DNA from: Drosophila persimilis
Taxonomy: Eukaryota > Arthropoda > Insecta > Diptera > Drosophilidae
Length of the DNA: 64,000 bases
Direction of reading: 5' to 3'
NCBI RefSeq assembly: GCF_003286085.1
Contig: NW_020825353.1
Coordinates: 682,001-746,000 of the forward strand
The position numbers and the translations under genes were made by a program. The notes below the pieces were generated by a model, which saw only the letters and a program-made list of their open reading frames with translations, was not told the origin of the DNA and ran no database searches. This document shows, in pieces, positions 1 through 10,612 of the stretch. Every line of letters begins with the position of its first letter. Position 1 is the stretch's first letter.

Positions 1-770
1 CGGACGTCTCGATGTCTGGGTTTCCATTTCAAATGCTATAAATTGGTCGCCATCTCTCACTCAGTCCCCCCCCCCCCCCTCTCTCCCTCACACTCTCTCT
101 CTGTTTCTCTTTCCAATATTACGCATACGCCTTGGGGGTCTCCCTGGTGGGTGCTCTTCCGCCGCCGTTGCCGTCGCCTGGCATTGATTTTTATGCTTGT
201 TTTCGCTGCCATTTCTCTTGTGCTCCTTTTTGACTGTATGCTTTGTATAACGAGTATTTTGTATACATATACATATATATATATCCCCCCCGCCCCCCAC
301 CCCCCCTTTGCCGTATTTAATGGTATTTCTAGCTTGCTTTATTTTGTTGGCATGCGTGCGCGCGACGCGACGCGACGCTAAGCGATAAACACGCGGGGCA
401 GGCAGCCACCGTCGCCCCACCTCGGTGTCTGCCCCAACCCCTGGGCCACCCCCTTCTGTGTGTGTGCGTGTGTGTGTGTCTGGCATGCGTTTAAGTTTTC
501 AGTTAATGGCTTTTAATGGCATTCCCCCCCCCCTTAGACCCACCCCCTCACCACCGACCGTCTTCGGCTGCTGCTGCATTTGTTTTTCTTGGCTTTCGGG
601 CACAAAATGTTAAATAAATATCGAAATCAATTAGTTGCGTAAATTTTGGTTCAGCTTTCAAATGATCCAAAGCAGATAAACACAAATTTTGGAGATTTTC
701 TGGGCGAGTGGATGTCGATTTTATGTGGGATTTTATTTGGTGCAAATATATTTTACTGCAGAAGCATTTA
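1..770. other. Non-coding, C-rich and microsatellite-rich left edge
   Basis: The stretch holds a C14 tract (66-79), an alternating TA/CATA run (about 258-283) followed by a C-rich stretch to 306, CGCGACG-type short repeats near 360-378 and a GT run near 461-479. Open frames on both strands here are low complexity. I see no gene. Confidence 0.6.
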
Positions 771-791
771 AATTAAATAAATCGAAGCGAT

Positions 792-905
792 TATCGATAA
801 ATGTCGATAAATGTCGATAGAAACGTTAGAAATTAATCGAAAATAAATAAAAATTCTATAAAATTTGTGTACAAATAAATCGATATTTTAATCGATACAT
901 CGATA
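792..905. promoter_or_regulatory. Paired CGATA clusters, BEAF-32/DREF-like element
   Basis: CGATA occurs at 795, 805 and 815, evenly 10 bp apart, and again at 881, 893 and 901, with about 60 bp of AT-rich DNA between the two groups. The first site lies inside a full TATCGATA (792-799), the core bound by DREF. BEAF-32 is known to bind clustered CGATA motifs, and paired clusters around an AT-rich spacer are typical of its dual-core sites near promoters and domain borders. A further TATCGATA lies at 1054-1061 and another at about 1604-1611. Binding is inferred from motif arrangement only. Confidence 0.45.
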
Positions 906-2120
906 ATCATGGAAACAATAAACTAGACAAATATCGAACATGGCCTAAGACCAAAGACACATTTGATTGATTCCATGCACATCTTCCATAAATCGCCATC
1001 AAAATAACCCTCTCAATGGATGTCACATAAATAAGCCGAACCGCAATCGAGATCTATCGATACCCAATGCCATAAATTCGATGATAAACAAATGAGAATG
1101 CGTTCTAGAGTGAGTGCCTGATTAATTTACGGGCATATGGTGTGGAGGGGGGGGCATTCTATAAATACCGACCACAAATATGTTTCGAGTAAAATATTCG
1201 GATATATTTTCCAATTAATTTAACACCCTCTTGGAAGTCATCAGAGGGGCTGCTGCTGCTGCTGCTGCAGTCTCGAGACCACAAATTCAATATATATCAA
1301 TGTGCATGCATCCACATATACACTCGTGGGATGTCCCCCACATGTCCCCCAGGCAGCTTCCCCTTCGCTCGGGCTTTCTGCCTGGCTAGAGAGGGGAATT
1401 TCAATGAGGCTTGGCATCACTCTGCTCTGCTTCTGCTCTGCTTCTGCTCTGCCCTGCTTCTGGGTCTTTTTTATAATTTATGGCCCTGTGGCTAATGGCC
1501 AAATTGCCCATAACCATAATTTGCATGCAAGCAGCGGCTTTCAACTTTGACTAATTTCTTGACTGGCTGCCAGAAGCAGCGGCAGGAAAGTCTACAGAAA
1601 TCTTATCGATATGCCATATATCACTCAATATCAATATCAATATCAATATCGAAACAAAAAACGAAAAGAAAAAGGAAAAACAATTTACAACAATTGCTTA
1701 ATTGAAATGCCCTGCCTTTGCCACTGCCACAGAGCCACTGTAGAATTTAAATTTATGAAAGCATCAAAAGCGTCCAACAAAAATCGAACAAAATCATAAA
1801 TAAATCGCAGGCTTATCAGCACTTTTTTCGTCGTTCAAAGTGGAAATGCCGCCGCCATCCAGCAGCGGCACAAAATATATTTTTGTGGAAAGTCAACGGA
1901 CGGACGGACGGACGGACGGACAGGCACATGACACTTGAGACGGCCCAAAACCGATACCGATACCGATTTAAAGTCAAAGTCGGATTTCGATCCGGATGGA
2001 GGGATCCCCCCCCCCCACCACCACCACCCACTCCCTCCCCAACGAATGAACTTTGAACGCCGGCAGCAGTCGTGACAGTTTTTATTTCTTTTGGTTTTTA
2101 AGTGACATTTTAAGAGTCAA
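906..2120. other. Non-coding with short tandem repeats
   Basis: Contents seen: a (TGC)n run at 1249-1270, a CTCTGCTTCTG-type repeat at about 1421-1458, (TATCAA)4 at about 1617-1640, and (CGGA)6 at 1897-1920. There is also a C-run followed by CCACCA repeats near 2007-2030. No exon-like signal was found. Confidence 0.6.
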
Positions 2121-2121
2121 T

Positions 2122-2171
2122 AGAGAGAGAGGGAGGGAGGGAGGGAGGGAGGGAGAGAGAGAGAGAGAGAG
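2122..2171. repeat. GA / GGGA microsatellite
   Basis: An uninterrupted purine tract of GA and GGGA units, about 50 bp long. On the minus strand it reads as a CT tract. Confidence 0.95.
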
Positions 2172-2400
2172 TCACAAGGGTCACGACACACCGATAGCCA
2201 GGGGAGAGCCTTATCATGGTGGAGCTCTTGTGGCATGGAGGATAACATAATTTTGAATAAAGTTGTGGCGCGTGCATAATTATTACTCGTATTTCTGATT
2301 GACAGACAAACGAAGCACAAGCGATACCCGTAGGTAGGCGTAGCCATCAAGTTTTCCCCCCATTAGCATTTCCACAGGGCATGCCACACATGCCACATAT

Positions 2401-2428
2401 GGCAGGCAGGCAGGCAGGCAGGCAGGCA
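2401..2428. repeat. (GGCA)7 microsatellite
   Basis: Seven tandem GGCA units, followed after about 20 bp by degenerate GGCTCT/GGCTGT repeats (about 2450-2490). Confidence 0.95.
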
Positions 2429-2762
2429 ACAAGACAATAGAGGAACCTCTCCGGCTCCGGCTCTGGCTGTGGCTCTGGCTGTGGCTCTGCCTGCGGGATA
2501 TACGACGTTTTTTTGTGTCTATGTTTTTATACGACTTTTTCGTAGGCGTAACATGTGTGTGGCATAAACAAAGCTACAACAAAATGCACAGACGACACAC
2601 AAAAGGCGGCAGTATCAGCCGATATATGCCCAAACACATATACATATGTAGGTACATATACATATACATATATCTATGTACATACTCGTATTCTACGGAT
2701 ATGTAAGGTCGCCTGTCGAAAGGAAGGAAAGGCGTGAAACTGTTGATAGTCTATTGCACTTT

Positions 2763-2789
2763 CCCCCCCCCCCCCCCCCCCCCCCCCCC
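2763..2789. repeat. Poly-C tract, 27 bp
   Basis: Twenty-seven consecutive C, the longest G/C homopolymer in the window. A G13 tract follows at 2901-2913. Tracts of this kind are prone to length error in assembly. Confidence 0.95.
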
Positions 2790-2913
2790 TTCTCACCACC
2801 CCTCTTTGTCTCTCTGTCTCTTTCTATCGCTTTTCTGTTGTTTTATTTTTACGGCCATGCAATAAAAATATTTACGATGCCATAGAGCGCCAAATATGTT
2901 GGGGGGGGGGGGG

Positions 2914-5190
2914 CCTGGAGTATGGGAATCAGTTCTAACTAACGGTATGCGGCAGGGGCAGAGTTAGAGAGTTAATAAAATGTTGCACACACTTGTAAAC
3001 AGAGAATTTTGAAGCTGCAAAGTGGATGCAAAGGGGGCAGGGGGGGAATTTATTTGATTTGCATTTTCCAAGAGGCGAACAAAATCAATTTAAAATTTAA
3101 CAATAAAATGGGTAGGGGAATAGGGAATGGCGGGGGGGGGGTTGGGGGTAGACACCTCAGTAAACTGTAAACCAAAAAGGATTGATAACTCTCCTGGAAT
3201 GGGCAGGCGAATCGAGGCACACGGGACTCAACATTAAGATACTCTGATCGGGAATATCGGCATCTGTCGAGTGTTTCTGGGCCGCAGGAATCCTCCAAAT
3301 ATATCCACACATTGGGAGCCCTAGAATCTACTCCAAAAGATCTGTTAAGGAATGCCTTTGAGCTAATTCCCTGAATTGCTGGACTGGTCATAAGACGGAT
3401 TTCTCTCAACCCAAAAGATGACCAACAAATGGCGGAGACGTGCCCGCAAGAAAATGAAGAGATCTCCCAAGAGAAACAGAGACAGAGAGAGGGAGAGTGG
3501 AGTGGAGTGGCAGAGGAAGTGGAAACCAATGAACTCTTGGTATGCGCCGCAGATGCATTCTCCATTCGGAGCATCGAAGCAGACGCTTTTCAAAATAGCT
3601 TCCGAGGGCAGCAGACACGGCCCACACATTTTCCCCCCATCGCTTGTTCCCACCCCGCGGATACGTGGATACATGGATGCATGGCTACAGGGATCCCTCC
3701 CTCCTATTCTAAAGTGCAGGCGGCTGCAATCAACGCACTTGTTCCTGTTTTTCTTTCGTTTTTTCCCGCTGCTGATGTGGCAGGTTGCAGCAGGTCTGGC
3801 CGAGGGGCGGGGCAGGGTGTACTCTCGCGGTGCTGATTTTCTTGTTATTGTTGTAAACTATTTATGCATTTCGAAGTTTATTTGAAACTTGAACGGCAAC
3901 AGGAGCGGTGGCACCAGCACCAGCGGCAGCGGCAGCGGCAGCGGCGGCGGCGGCGGAGGCAACACACACCATTCCCTCCGCGGCATTTCGAATGTTGTTC
4001 GAGATTCTTATTTCCATTTCCATTCTTGTGTGCCCCGTGCCCCGAGCCCCGAGCCCCGTGCCTCTCCTGTTTGTTGATTTTATGAACTGTTTTTCTTGCT
4101 TCACTTGCTCTCGCCCTCTCTCTTCCTCTGTCTCTCAGTCGGGGGGCTGCAATTGCCGTTGGTGCTGCCCTCCGGCCACATATGGTCACCTTAATTTACC
4201 GTGCAACACACACACACACCAGAGAGGGGGGGGGGGGGGGGGGAGGGTGTGGTGCCTGAAATAATTTATGCCTTTTTCCTCGAGTTTTGGTTTATTTTTT
4301 CAAGCGCATTTCAACAGATCCAGCAATCAGCGTGTTGTTCGGCGTTCGGGCAGGAAGCCGGCACCAAGGGATGCTTTTGCTGCTGCTTTTCGATTGTGTG
4401 TTGGCTGATGTTCCACCAGCCCCTTCCCCCACCCCCCATCCCCATCCCCCAAGCAACCCCTTCTCCCCCACTCAACGGGTGGTGGCGTTGCCCGCCTGAA
4501 GGTGCGTTTGGTTCGTGCCTCAAACGCCTGCCTGCCTGGCACATCTTCTGGGCTGTATGTGGATCCCTTTTGTTGTTTACACTGACGCCGACCGTCGACC
4601 GCCGACCGCCGACCATTCCTCCAGACGTGCCACAAAACTTGGATAACCGAATCGAAGGTGGAAAACGATTTCGAAACAATCTCCAGTGCAGTTTGTTGCC
4701 CTTTCCCTGGAGATTATCCTTTGGTTAGTTTTTTTGCCACCATTCTTGATGCCTTATTCCAAGGGAAGAAGGAAAGATATCCATGTGTGCAATCAATCAA
4801 TCATTTTTTCCGATTCCCAACTAATCGATCTTTAATTTTTCCTCTTAGTTTTCCCAAACAATTTCATTAAAATTAATCTCCACTCCCTAGCCCCATAGAA
4901 TCCATGCAACACTCGCATTTCTAATGAACTCTGCCCCCCCCCCCCCCCCATCCTCCTCTCGTATGCCCCCATCTTTCGCTTCTATAAACAAGAGAAAATA
5001 TGAAAATATCTTTCGAACATTGATTGACTGCTCGACATGATCGGACGTGATTGTGATCGGCTAACAAGAGCGAGGGAGAGGGAGAGGGAGAGGGAAGGCA
5101 AGGAATAGAGAAGTAGAAAAGGTTGTGGGAGGAGGAGGGCGAGCAGGAGGAGGGGTAGTGCTCGAGCCTACAATTATAATTCAATTAACA
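2914..5190. other. Non-coding, repeat-rich
   Basis: The region holds G10 (3132-3141), a CGGCAG/CGG run (about 3921-3957), G18 (4226-4243), a CCGACCG-type repeat (about 4586-4613) and C16 (4934-4949). Several overlapping frames of 100-175 codons exist between 3.05 and 4.73 kb on both strands. They are open in three or more frames at once and consist of repeat translations, so I do not call a gene. Confidence 0.55.
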
Positions 5191-5251
5191 GTTGAATTCT
5201 CTTTCTCAATTCTCTTTCACCCTCACGTTCTCCCCACCTCCTGCTGCACAG

Positions 5252-5285
5252 ACAACGAGCGCCACATGCTGGGCGAAGACGGAAG
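5252..5285 (+). CDS. Possible 34-nt microexon (plus strand)
   Basis: A long pyrimidine tract from about 5195, ending in CTGCACAG, precedes 34 nt that are open in all three frames, followed by the donor-like AAG|GTAGGA. One frame reads NERHMLGEDG. The reverse complement of the same spot also carries an acceptor-like CGCCCAG, so the strand is uncertain. A 34-nt open stretch is easily found by chance, and the donor has a weak fourth position. No neighbouring plus-strand exon fits clearly. Function unknown. Confidence 0.22.
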
Positions 5286-5289
5286 GTAG

Positions 5290-6890
5290 GAGCGGGGGAG
5301 GGCTTGGTGTAGAAGGGTTATGCCCAAGTACATATATTCTTGTATTCAATGCATGTTCTGGTCTGGCATATTTAATTAGTTATTTTGTATTTGTAATTCT
5401 CAACAGAAAAGTAATGTAAACAACAACAACAAGAGAAACAACAGAAAAGCCCAAGAAGCGACACGAACGAAGAAATGTCTGACGAATGACGACGATGTGG
5501 ATGTGGATGTGGATGTCGATGCCGCTGCTGCCGCTGATGATGTGTCATTTCTATGCGAATACGAACACGAATACGAACACCAATACGTTTACGAGTGCAT
5601 GCTTGCGCTTGTCCATCTGGCAGCCGAATCGAATCGAAACGAATCGAGCGGAGTGGAGTGGAGTGGCGGGCGCGTCGTGTATTTATGGAAATATTTTCAT
5701 GTTTTAATTGCGGAGAACATTTTGAAATGTCTCCCCGCATAACAAATGAGCCGCAAATAAAATAAATATTTAACAAAAGGAAAGAAATCAACATCGTAGT
5801 GTGAGGGGAGGGGAGGGGAGAGAAAAAGACACTCGAGACTAGAGAAAAGGATACTATTTTGCATTAAAGCTGGCCATGGCCAAGGGAAAATTCTGAAATA
5901 TGAGAGAATGATGGATGGGCAGAAGGAGGAGGCGATGAAGGAGCGGAAGAGCGGAGCAGAACTTGGCAACTCAACTGGCGGCAGAAAAGCAGAAAGAAGT
6001 CAACAGCTCGTTAGCGTTAAAGTGTGCAAAAGATATGCCCAAAGAAATCATCACAGTTCTCTCTTTCTCTCTCTCTGTCTCTGCTGCCATTCTCTCGCTC
6101 AAAAGGGTAAACCAACAATGGGGCAACAAGTCGCGTCGTCGTCTGAAGAGATGCATCGCCCACGGCAGCCAAAAAAAAAAAGAAACCCAAGTCCCGAGAC
6201 ACAGCACCCCGCCGGCTGCACTGAGCGAAAAAGCATATACGAACCAATTCGAATTAATTTGAAGCCTACCAGAACTTGGGAAATATTCATTTTTTTTCTC
6301 ACAGTGTAGCCAGGAGATGCTGCCGTTGTTGAAGTGCAAAATTGGCGTTGAAAAGTAACTGCCGACAACAACCGCAGCCGCAGTCGCAGACGACGAGGAC
6401 GAGGGCGATGGCGAGAGCGAGGACGAGGACGAGGAAGATGATGATGATGTGCCTCTCTGTGCCTGATGCCTGGCCTCTGTTGTGGGAAACTGAATGCTGA
6501 ACACTCTGGACTGCTGGACTCCCGAACTCTCCTTCTCTCCCCGCTCTCCGTGAAGCAAGGAATCTTTTGCCTGGTCAATTGCACCAGGCACAGGGTCACA
6601 GAGAGCGAGCGAGAGAGAGAGGGAGGCTAAGGAGGCAGCTCTGCTCTGGCATTTTTCTCTCCATTGTGCGGCAAACTAAGCGCAATGAAGTAGCCAAGGG
6701 GCAAAGTGTTAAGTCTCGACGGCGGGGGGACAGGGCTGGGCGGCAGCGGGAAGGTACTCCTCGCTTGCCACTAAGGTCAAGTGTCTTCTGTTGCCTTATT
6801 TATATTTGCGTCTGCACCGACGACGTCTTAAGGAACAGACAAGAAAAAGATGTTGAGATGGCTTCTGGGGGCCAAGGACATATCGACTGG
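5290..6890. other. Non-coding with trinucleotide and dinucleotide repeats
   Basis: Visible elements are GATGTG repeats (about 5495-5520), CGAATA/CGAACA repeats (about 5555-5585), CGAAT/GAGTG repeats (about 5625-5665), a GAGGAC/GATGAT run (about 6390-6449) and a GA tract (about 6604-6625). No convincing exon was seen. Confidence 0.55.
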
Positions 6891-6898
6891 AACATTTT

Positions 6899-6937
6899 AA
6901 TGGGGATCTTCCATCTACAAAGAGATGGAACCCCATT
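6899..6937 (-). other. Imperfect intronic hairpin near the 7-kb exon
   Basis: The arm at 6899-6915 pairs with the arm at 6924-6937. This gives about 14 base pairs with a 3-nt bulge and an 8-nt loop. On the minus strand the hairpin starts about 40 nt downstream of the 5' splice site of the predicted exon at 6979-7080. It could present or hide splicing-factor sites, or be chance. Confidence 0.4.
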
Positions 6938-6978
6938 CCATGGGGGTCTTCTACCGCTTGCCAAAGTTCTCCACTTAC

Positions 6979-7080
6979 CATTTTTTCCATTCCGTTGGGT
7001 ATTTTCTATTGGCTGCTCCTCTCCGGTAGATCTTCTGCTGCTCTCGTTTCACGTTCACGGAAATCTCCCCTGGGTAGAGT
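6979..7080 (-). CDS. Predicted internal coding exon, 102 nt
   Basis: On the minus strand a pyrimidine-rich acceptor ending in CCCATTACAG lies just before 7080, and the exon ends at 6979 with AATG|GTAAGTGG, a near-perfect donor. Only one of three frames is open. It starts with one nucleotide completing a codon and ends with two, so the exon is symmetric and could be skipped without a frameshift. The 33 full codons use preferred fly codons (CTC, TAC, GAG, GTG, AAC, CAG, AAG, ATC). The peptide starts LYPGEISVNVKREQQ and is strongly basic, with a W-K-K near its end. I see no domain I can name. Its phase does not follow from the upstream exon candidates, so another exon is needed between them, or it belongs to a different transcript. 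Confidence 0.55.
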
Positions 7081-8070
7081 CTGTAATGGGAACAAACGAG
7101 AGATCTGATAAGTTATCTGCTATTTGGCGAATATCTTGGGTACATTTTTACGGGCCAGAGACATAAAGCTTCCATAAATGCGAAATCCCTAACCATCCAC
7201 GCCACTCCACTCCCCTCCATTCTCCTTCCCTCCTTTGTTTATTGCCAAAAGTGGCTCGTAAAAGAAATGTTTATAAATTTTGGTATAATTAGAAAATATT
7301 AAAACCACAAAATAACTTAATTATGCAATGGGTGGAGGAGGGAGATTTATGGCCAGGCGACCAGCGACACACAGTCTGTCCGAAAAGGAATGCGCGCCTT
7401 CCACCCGCCCCCCACCCAAAAAGGGCCCCAAAAAGAGTTGCCGCCCCCCCATGCTCCGTCCTCCCATCCAGTAACCAGGAAAATATGTTAATATTTGGAC
7501 AATAAATATCTTTTGGGCCACGGCGGCGGCGTCGGCGTCGGCTGGCAAAGAACAATTGGAGTTGTGTCTCTGGCGGACTTCAAACGCGGAAAAGCGAAAG
7601 AAAAACAGCAGCAGAAGAGGGAAATGCAAACAGGAAAGGAGAGCGCGCGAAGGCGGTGCCAGAGCGGATGGGCCGGAGCATGGGTCCTAGGCAAAAGTGG
7701 TCTACTTTAATCACGCCACGGGATTAAGGGGCCCCCGTCCGACACGCCGCCGCTTCTGCCGCTGCCGAAGAGATGATGAAGAAGTTGCGTGTGTGCACAG
7801 AAAAGGGCGAATGTGGGGGGACCGATGGGACGGGGGGGAAGCTCGCTTACAATTTAATTAACTTTTTTCCCGTCCCCCTCCTGCTACTACCCGCCCTTGT
7901 TCTTTTTTTTTTATTTCTTATTAAAGAACGCGACTCGAACGTTGTTTGTCTTAACGGCACTCTTTGTATAGAAGTATTTGTTGTGCGTCTGTTCATATGT
8001 ACATACATATGTGTGTGTGTGTGTGTAATGCAGGTTTAATCAGCCAGCGACAAAACAACAAAAGAGGGAG
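7081..8070. other. Non-coding
   Basis: The region contains the branch-point side of the predicted intron upstream of the 7-kb exon (minus strand), a GGCGTC repeat near 7522-7540, a T-run near 7905 and a GT tract (about 8009-8027). Acceptor-like sequence at about 7774 (minus) has no good donor, and no further exon is called. Confidence 0.5.
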
Positions 8071-8077
8071 AGCGCCT

Positions 8078-8320
8078 GGAGAGTGGGAGAGCAGGCAAGC
8101 AGGAGCGTAGGAGTAGACGACGGTGATCGGGAGAGTACGCATTGGTGAGCAGGAGAGCAGGCAAGCAGGAGCGTCGGAAAGCAGGAGCGTAGGCAAGCAG
8201 GAGCGTAGGAGTAGACAAATAGATGATCGGGAGAGTACGCATTTGTGAGCAGGAGAGCAGGAGCATTGGAGTAGTCGAGTAGGTGATCGGGAGAGCACGC
8301 ATTGGAGAGTGGGAGAGCAG
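8078..8320. repeat. Degenerate minisatellite, about three copies
   Basis: Three imperfect copies (about 8078-8148, 8149-8248 and 8249-8306) share the words AGCAGGAGCGTAGGAGTAG and GATCGGGAGAGTACGCATT. The middle copy carries an internal expansion of GCAAGCAGGAGCGT. The array is bracketed by GAGAGTGGGAGAGCAG on both sides. Frames through it on the minus strand are repeat translations. Confidence 0.85.
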
Positions 8321-10550
8321 ACCCTTTTCGCTTGCCGCCTCATAAGATTTGCCTAACAAAACCTTGCCCTGCTCTCTCTCTCTCTCCCACCCGCCCAGCA
8401 ATGCCACAATGCTGTCGCTCTGTGTGTTTGTGTTTTGCCGCCTTTGATTTGGTTCTGCTCCCCAGCCCCCAGCCCCCAGGCCCCAGGCCCCCAGCCGCCG
8501 GCTCACAATTTGCCGCAGGTGTAATCTCTGGTGTAACCAATTGCAGATAAAGTTAAGCAAACGACAGCAAAATGACAATTTTTTAATTATGGAACGCCCC
8601 GCCCTGTCTCCGTCTCCGTCTGTATCTCCCCTAACGTGAGATACGGAGGAGGGATATGATAGAGATTATTGCGAAAATTGTGTGCAAGAGATACTTGTTT
8701 GCTTTTCTTGTTGTTGTTGGGGGAGAGATAGTACTTAGACAGTAATTGATTTCTCTTTAAGAAGATTGGAGCGCAACTTTTGTGCTTTTGTGTTGGGAAA
8801 TTTCTGTGGAAGAAACCTTGAAATGTTTTTCTGTTTTTTTTTGGTTTCATTATAAAGATACTATTTATCCATTTACGCCAAAAATCATTAGGATTGGAGG
8901 CCAAAAAGATTGTTTTCTACTTGTACGAAAGATGATCACATCTGGGGGGTTCCATATGAAATATTATCATTCAAATAAATCATTCGGGGGGTATAAATCA
9001 TACTTTTTATCAAATTTTAAGCAAGTATCTGTTGTTTGCCTTTCATTAGAAACTTTGAAAGACAATTCTTGGGCGGGGGGGGGGATCATGTGTAAGTTTG
9101 TATTCTATTCCCTAAACAAAGAACAGAATTCCCAGAACAAGAAACCCAATTTGAATTCGAATTCGAATCCAAAGTTATTTCAATAGAAATCTGAGGCAAG
9201 AACCTGCTTGGAGATTGGAGAGATGGAGAGACTGAGATTGGGAATCGTTTTGGGGATGGTTCCAATTAAATGGAAGAGATTCTCTGGGATGCGCGAATGA
9301 CTGAAATTTGTAGGCCAATTAATTAAGCGCATAATTTATGGCAAAATATATTCTGCTCCTCCTTTCTCCTTGGCTTTTCTCACAATTTGAGCGATCAATA
9401 AAGAGACAGGCCGGTGGACAGAGGGGGGGAAGGCAGAGAGCAACGGAACCTATCAGTTTCTCAAAATGTTTAATTTATGACATTGCAAAAAGGCAACAAA
9501 ATTTATGATCAAGCATTTAAATGCCCAACACGACGACCAGCGACGACGAGCGACGGCCGGAGACAATGAATATGTATTGTATCTGTATCTTTTTTTTGTT
9601 GTTTTTTGAAAATTGAAATTCCAATGAATCTCAAGGAGCCTCAACAGCCTCCGCCCCGCCATGCACTGCAGCAATGCCCTGCCCTGCCCCGTGTGGTGCA
9701 CCCTTCCTTCCTTCGTTCTCTCTAGAGAAAAACAAATATCGTCGTCGAGTCGAGTCGAGTCGCGTCGTGGCTGTTGCTGTTGCTGTTGCAGGAAGCAGAC
9801 CTTAAACAAACAGAAATTAATTATGTTTCGATGCCGAGGAGGAGAGACACGGACGTACCCAAAAACAAAAAACAAAAAAAAAGAAGATACAGCCGAAGAG
9901 AGCCGAGCCCAACAAAAAGATACAAAAAACAGAGAGCGAGGCAGCGAGAGAGGGAGAGATAGGGAGAGGGAGAGGGCGAGCAAATAACCTGATGCTTGAA
10001 ATGCTGAAAATAAAAATTATTTTTCTTCGGGAGTTGCTGTTGCTCTTCTGTTTATAAGAATAATACGAGTGTAGTACGAGTTAATGTTGTTGTTTGTTTT
10101 AACGCGAGGCCGAGGGAAGACGCTTCCTTTTCCAAAACGAGAGAGAAAGAGAAAGAGAAACATGTGCATCCCAGAGATGCGTATCTGCTAGAACGATTTC
10201 GGTTCGGTTTCTCTTCTATTTTTGGGTATAATTTCAATTAATTTTGCCTGCCTCTAAACAAAGTTGCATCTGTGTGCCGCATCTTCCACAAAAACATTTA
10301 TGAGTAATATTGCATGCTCGATTGCAGTCTGTCTGTCTCAGGGGGCGGCGGGGGGTAGAGAGGGGTAACCGTAGAAGATGCTTTTTAATTAGCTTGACAT
10401 TTATTTTGTGCCTGCCTTTCGGTTCGGAGTCCTCGTCTGTGGCTTTCTGTCTGTTCATTTTTTTTTTTTTTTTTTTGTAGGGTTAAACAGCGCGTAGATT
10501 GATATCTTCAAGTTCATTAGAGCTGCAGCGTGGCTTTAATTGGAAATATG
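8321..10550. other. Non-coding
   Basis: Contents seen: CCCCAGG repeats (about 8460-8500), AT-moderate unique sequence (8630-9200), a G10 run (9075-9084), a GAATTC-type repeat (about 9152-9170), CGAGT repeats (about 9742-9760) and a GA/GGGA tract (about 9934-9978). An acceptor-like site near 10003 (minus) has no matching donor. Confidence 0.5.
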
Positions 10551-10551
10551 C

Positions 10552-10555
<4 letters not shown>

Positions 10556-10610
<55 letters not shown>

Positions 10611-10612
10611 GG
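10556..10612. repeat. (GA)n microsatellite, 57 bp
   Basis: Near-perfect GA repeat with one GGGA interruption. It is among the longest dinucleotide runs in the window. Confidence 0.95.

Noticed and set aside
3050-4728. Cluster of 100-175 codon frames on both strands
   Set aside because: Several frames are open at once over the same DNA, and translations are Ser/Leu/Pro/Arg-rich from CT, CGG and G/C runs.
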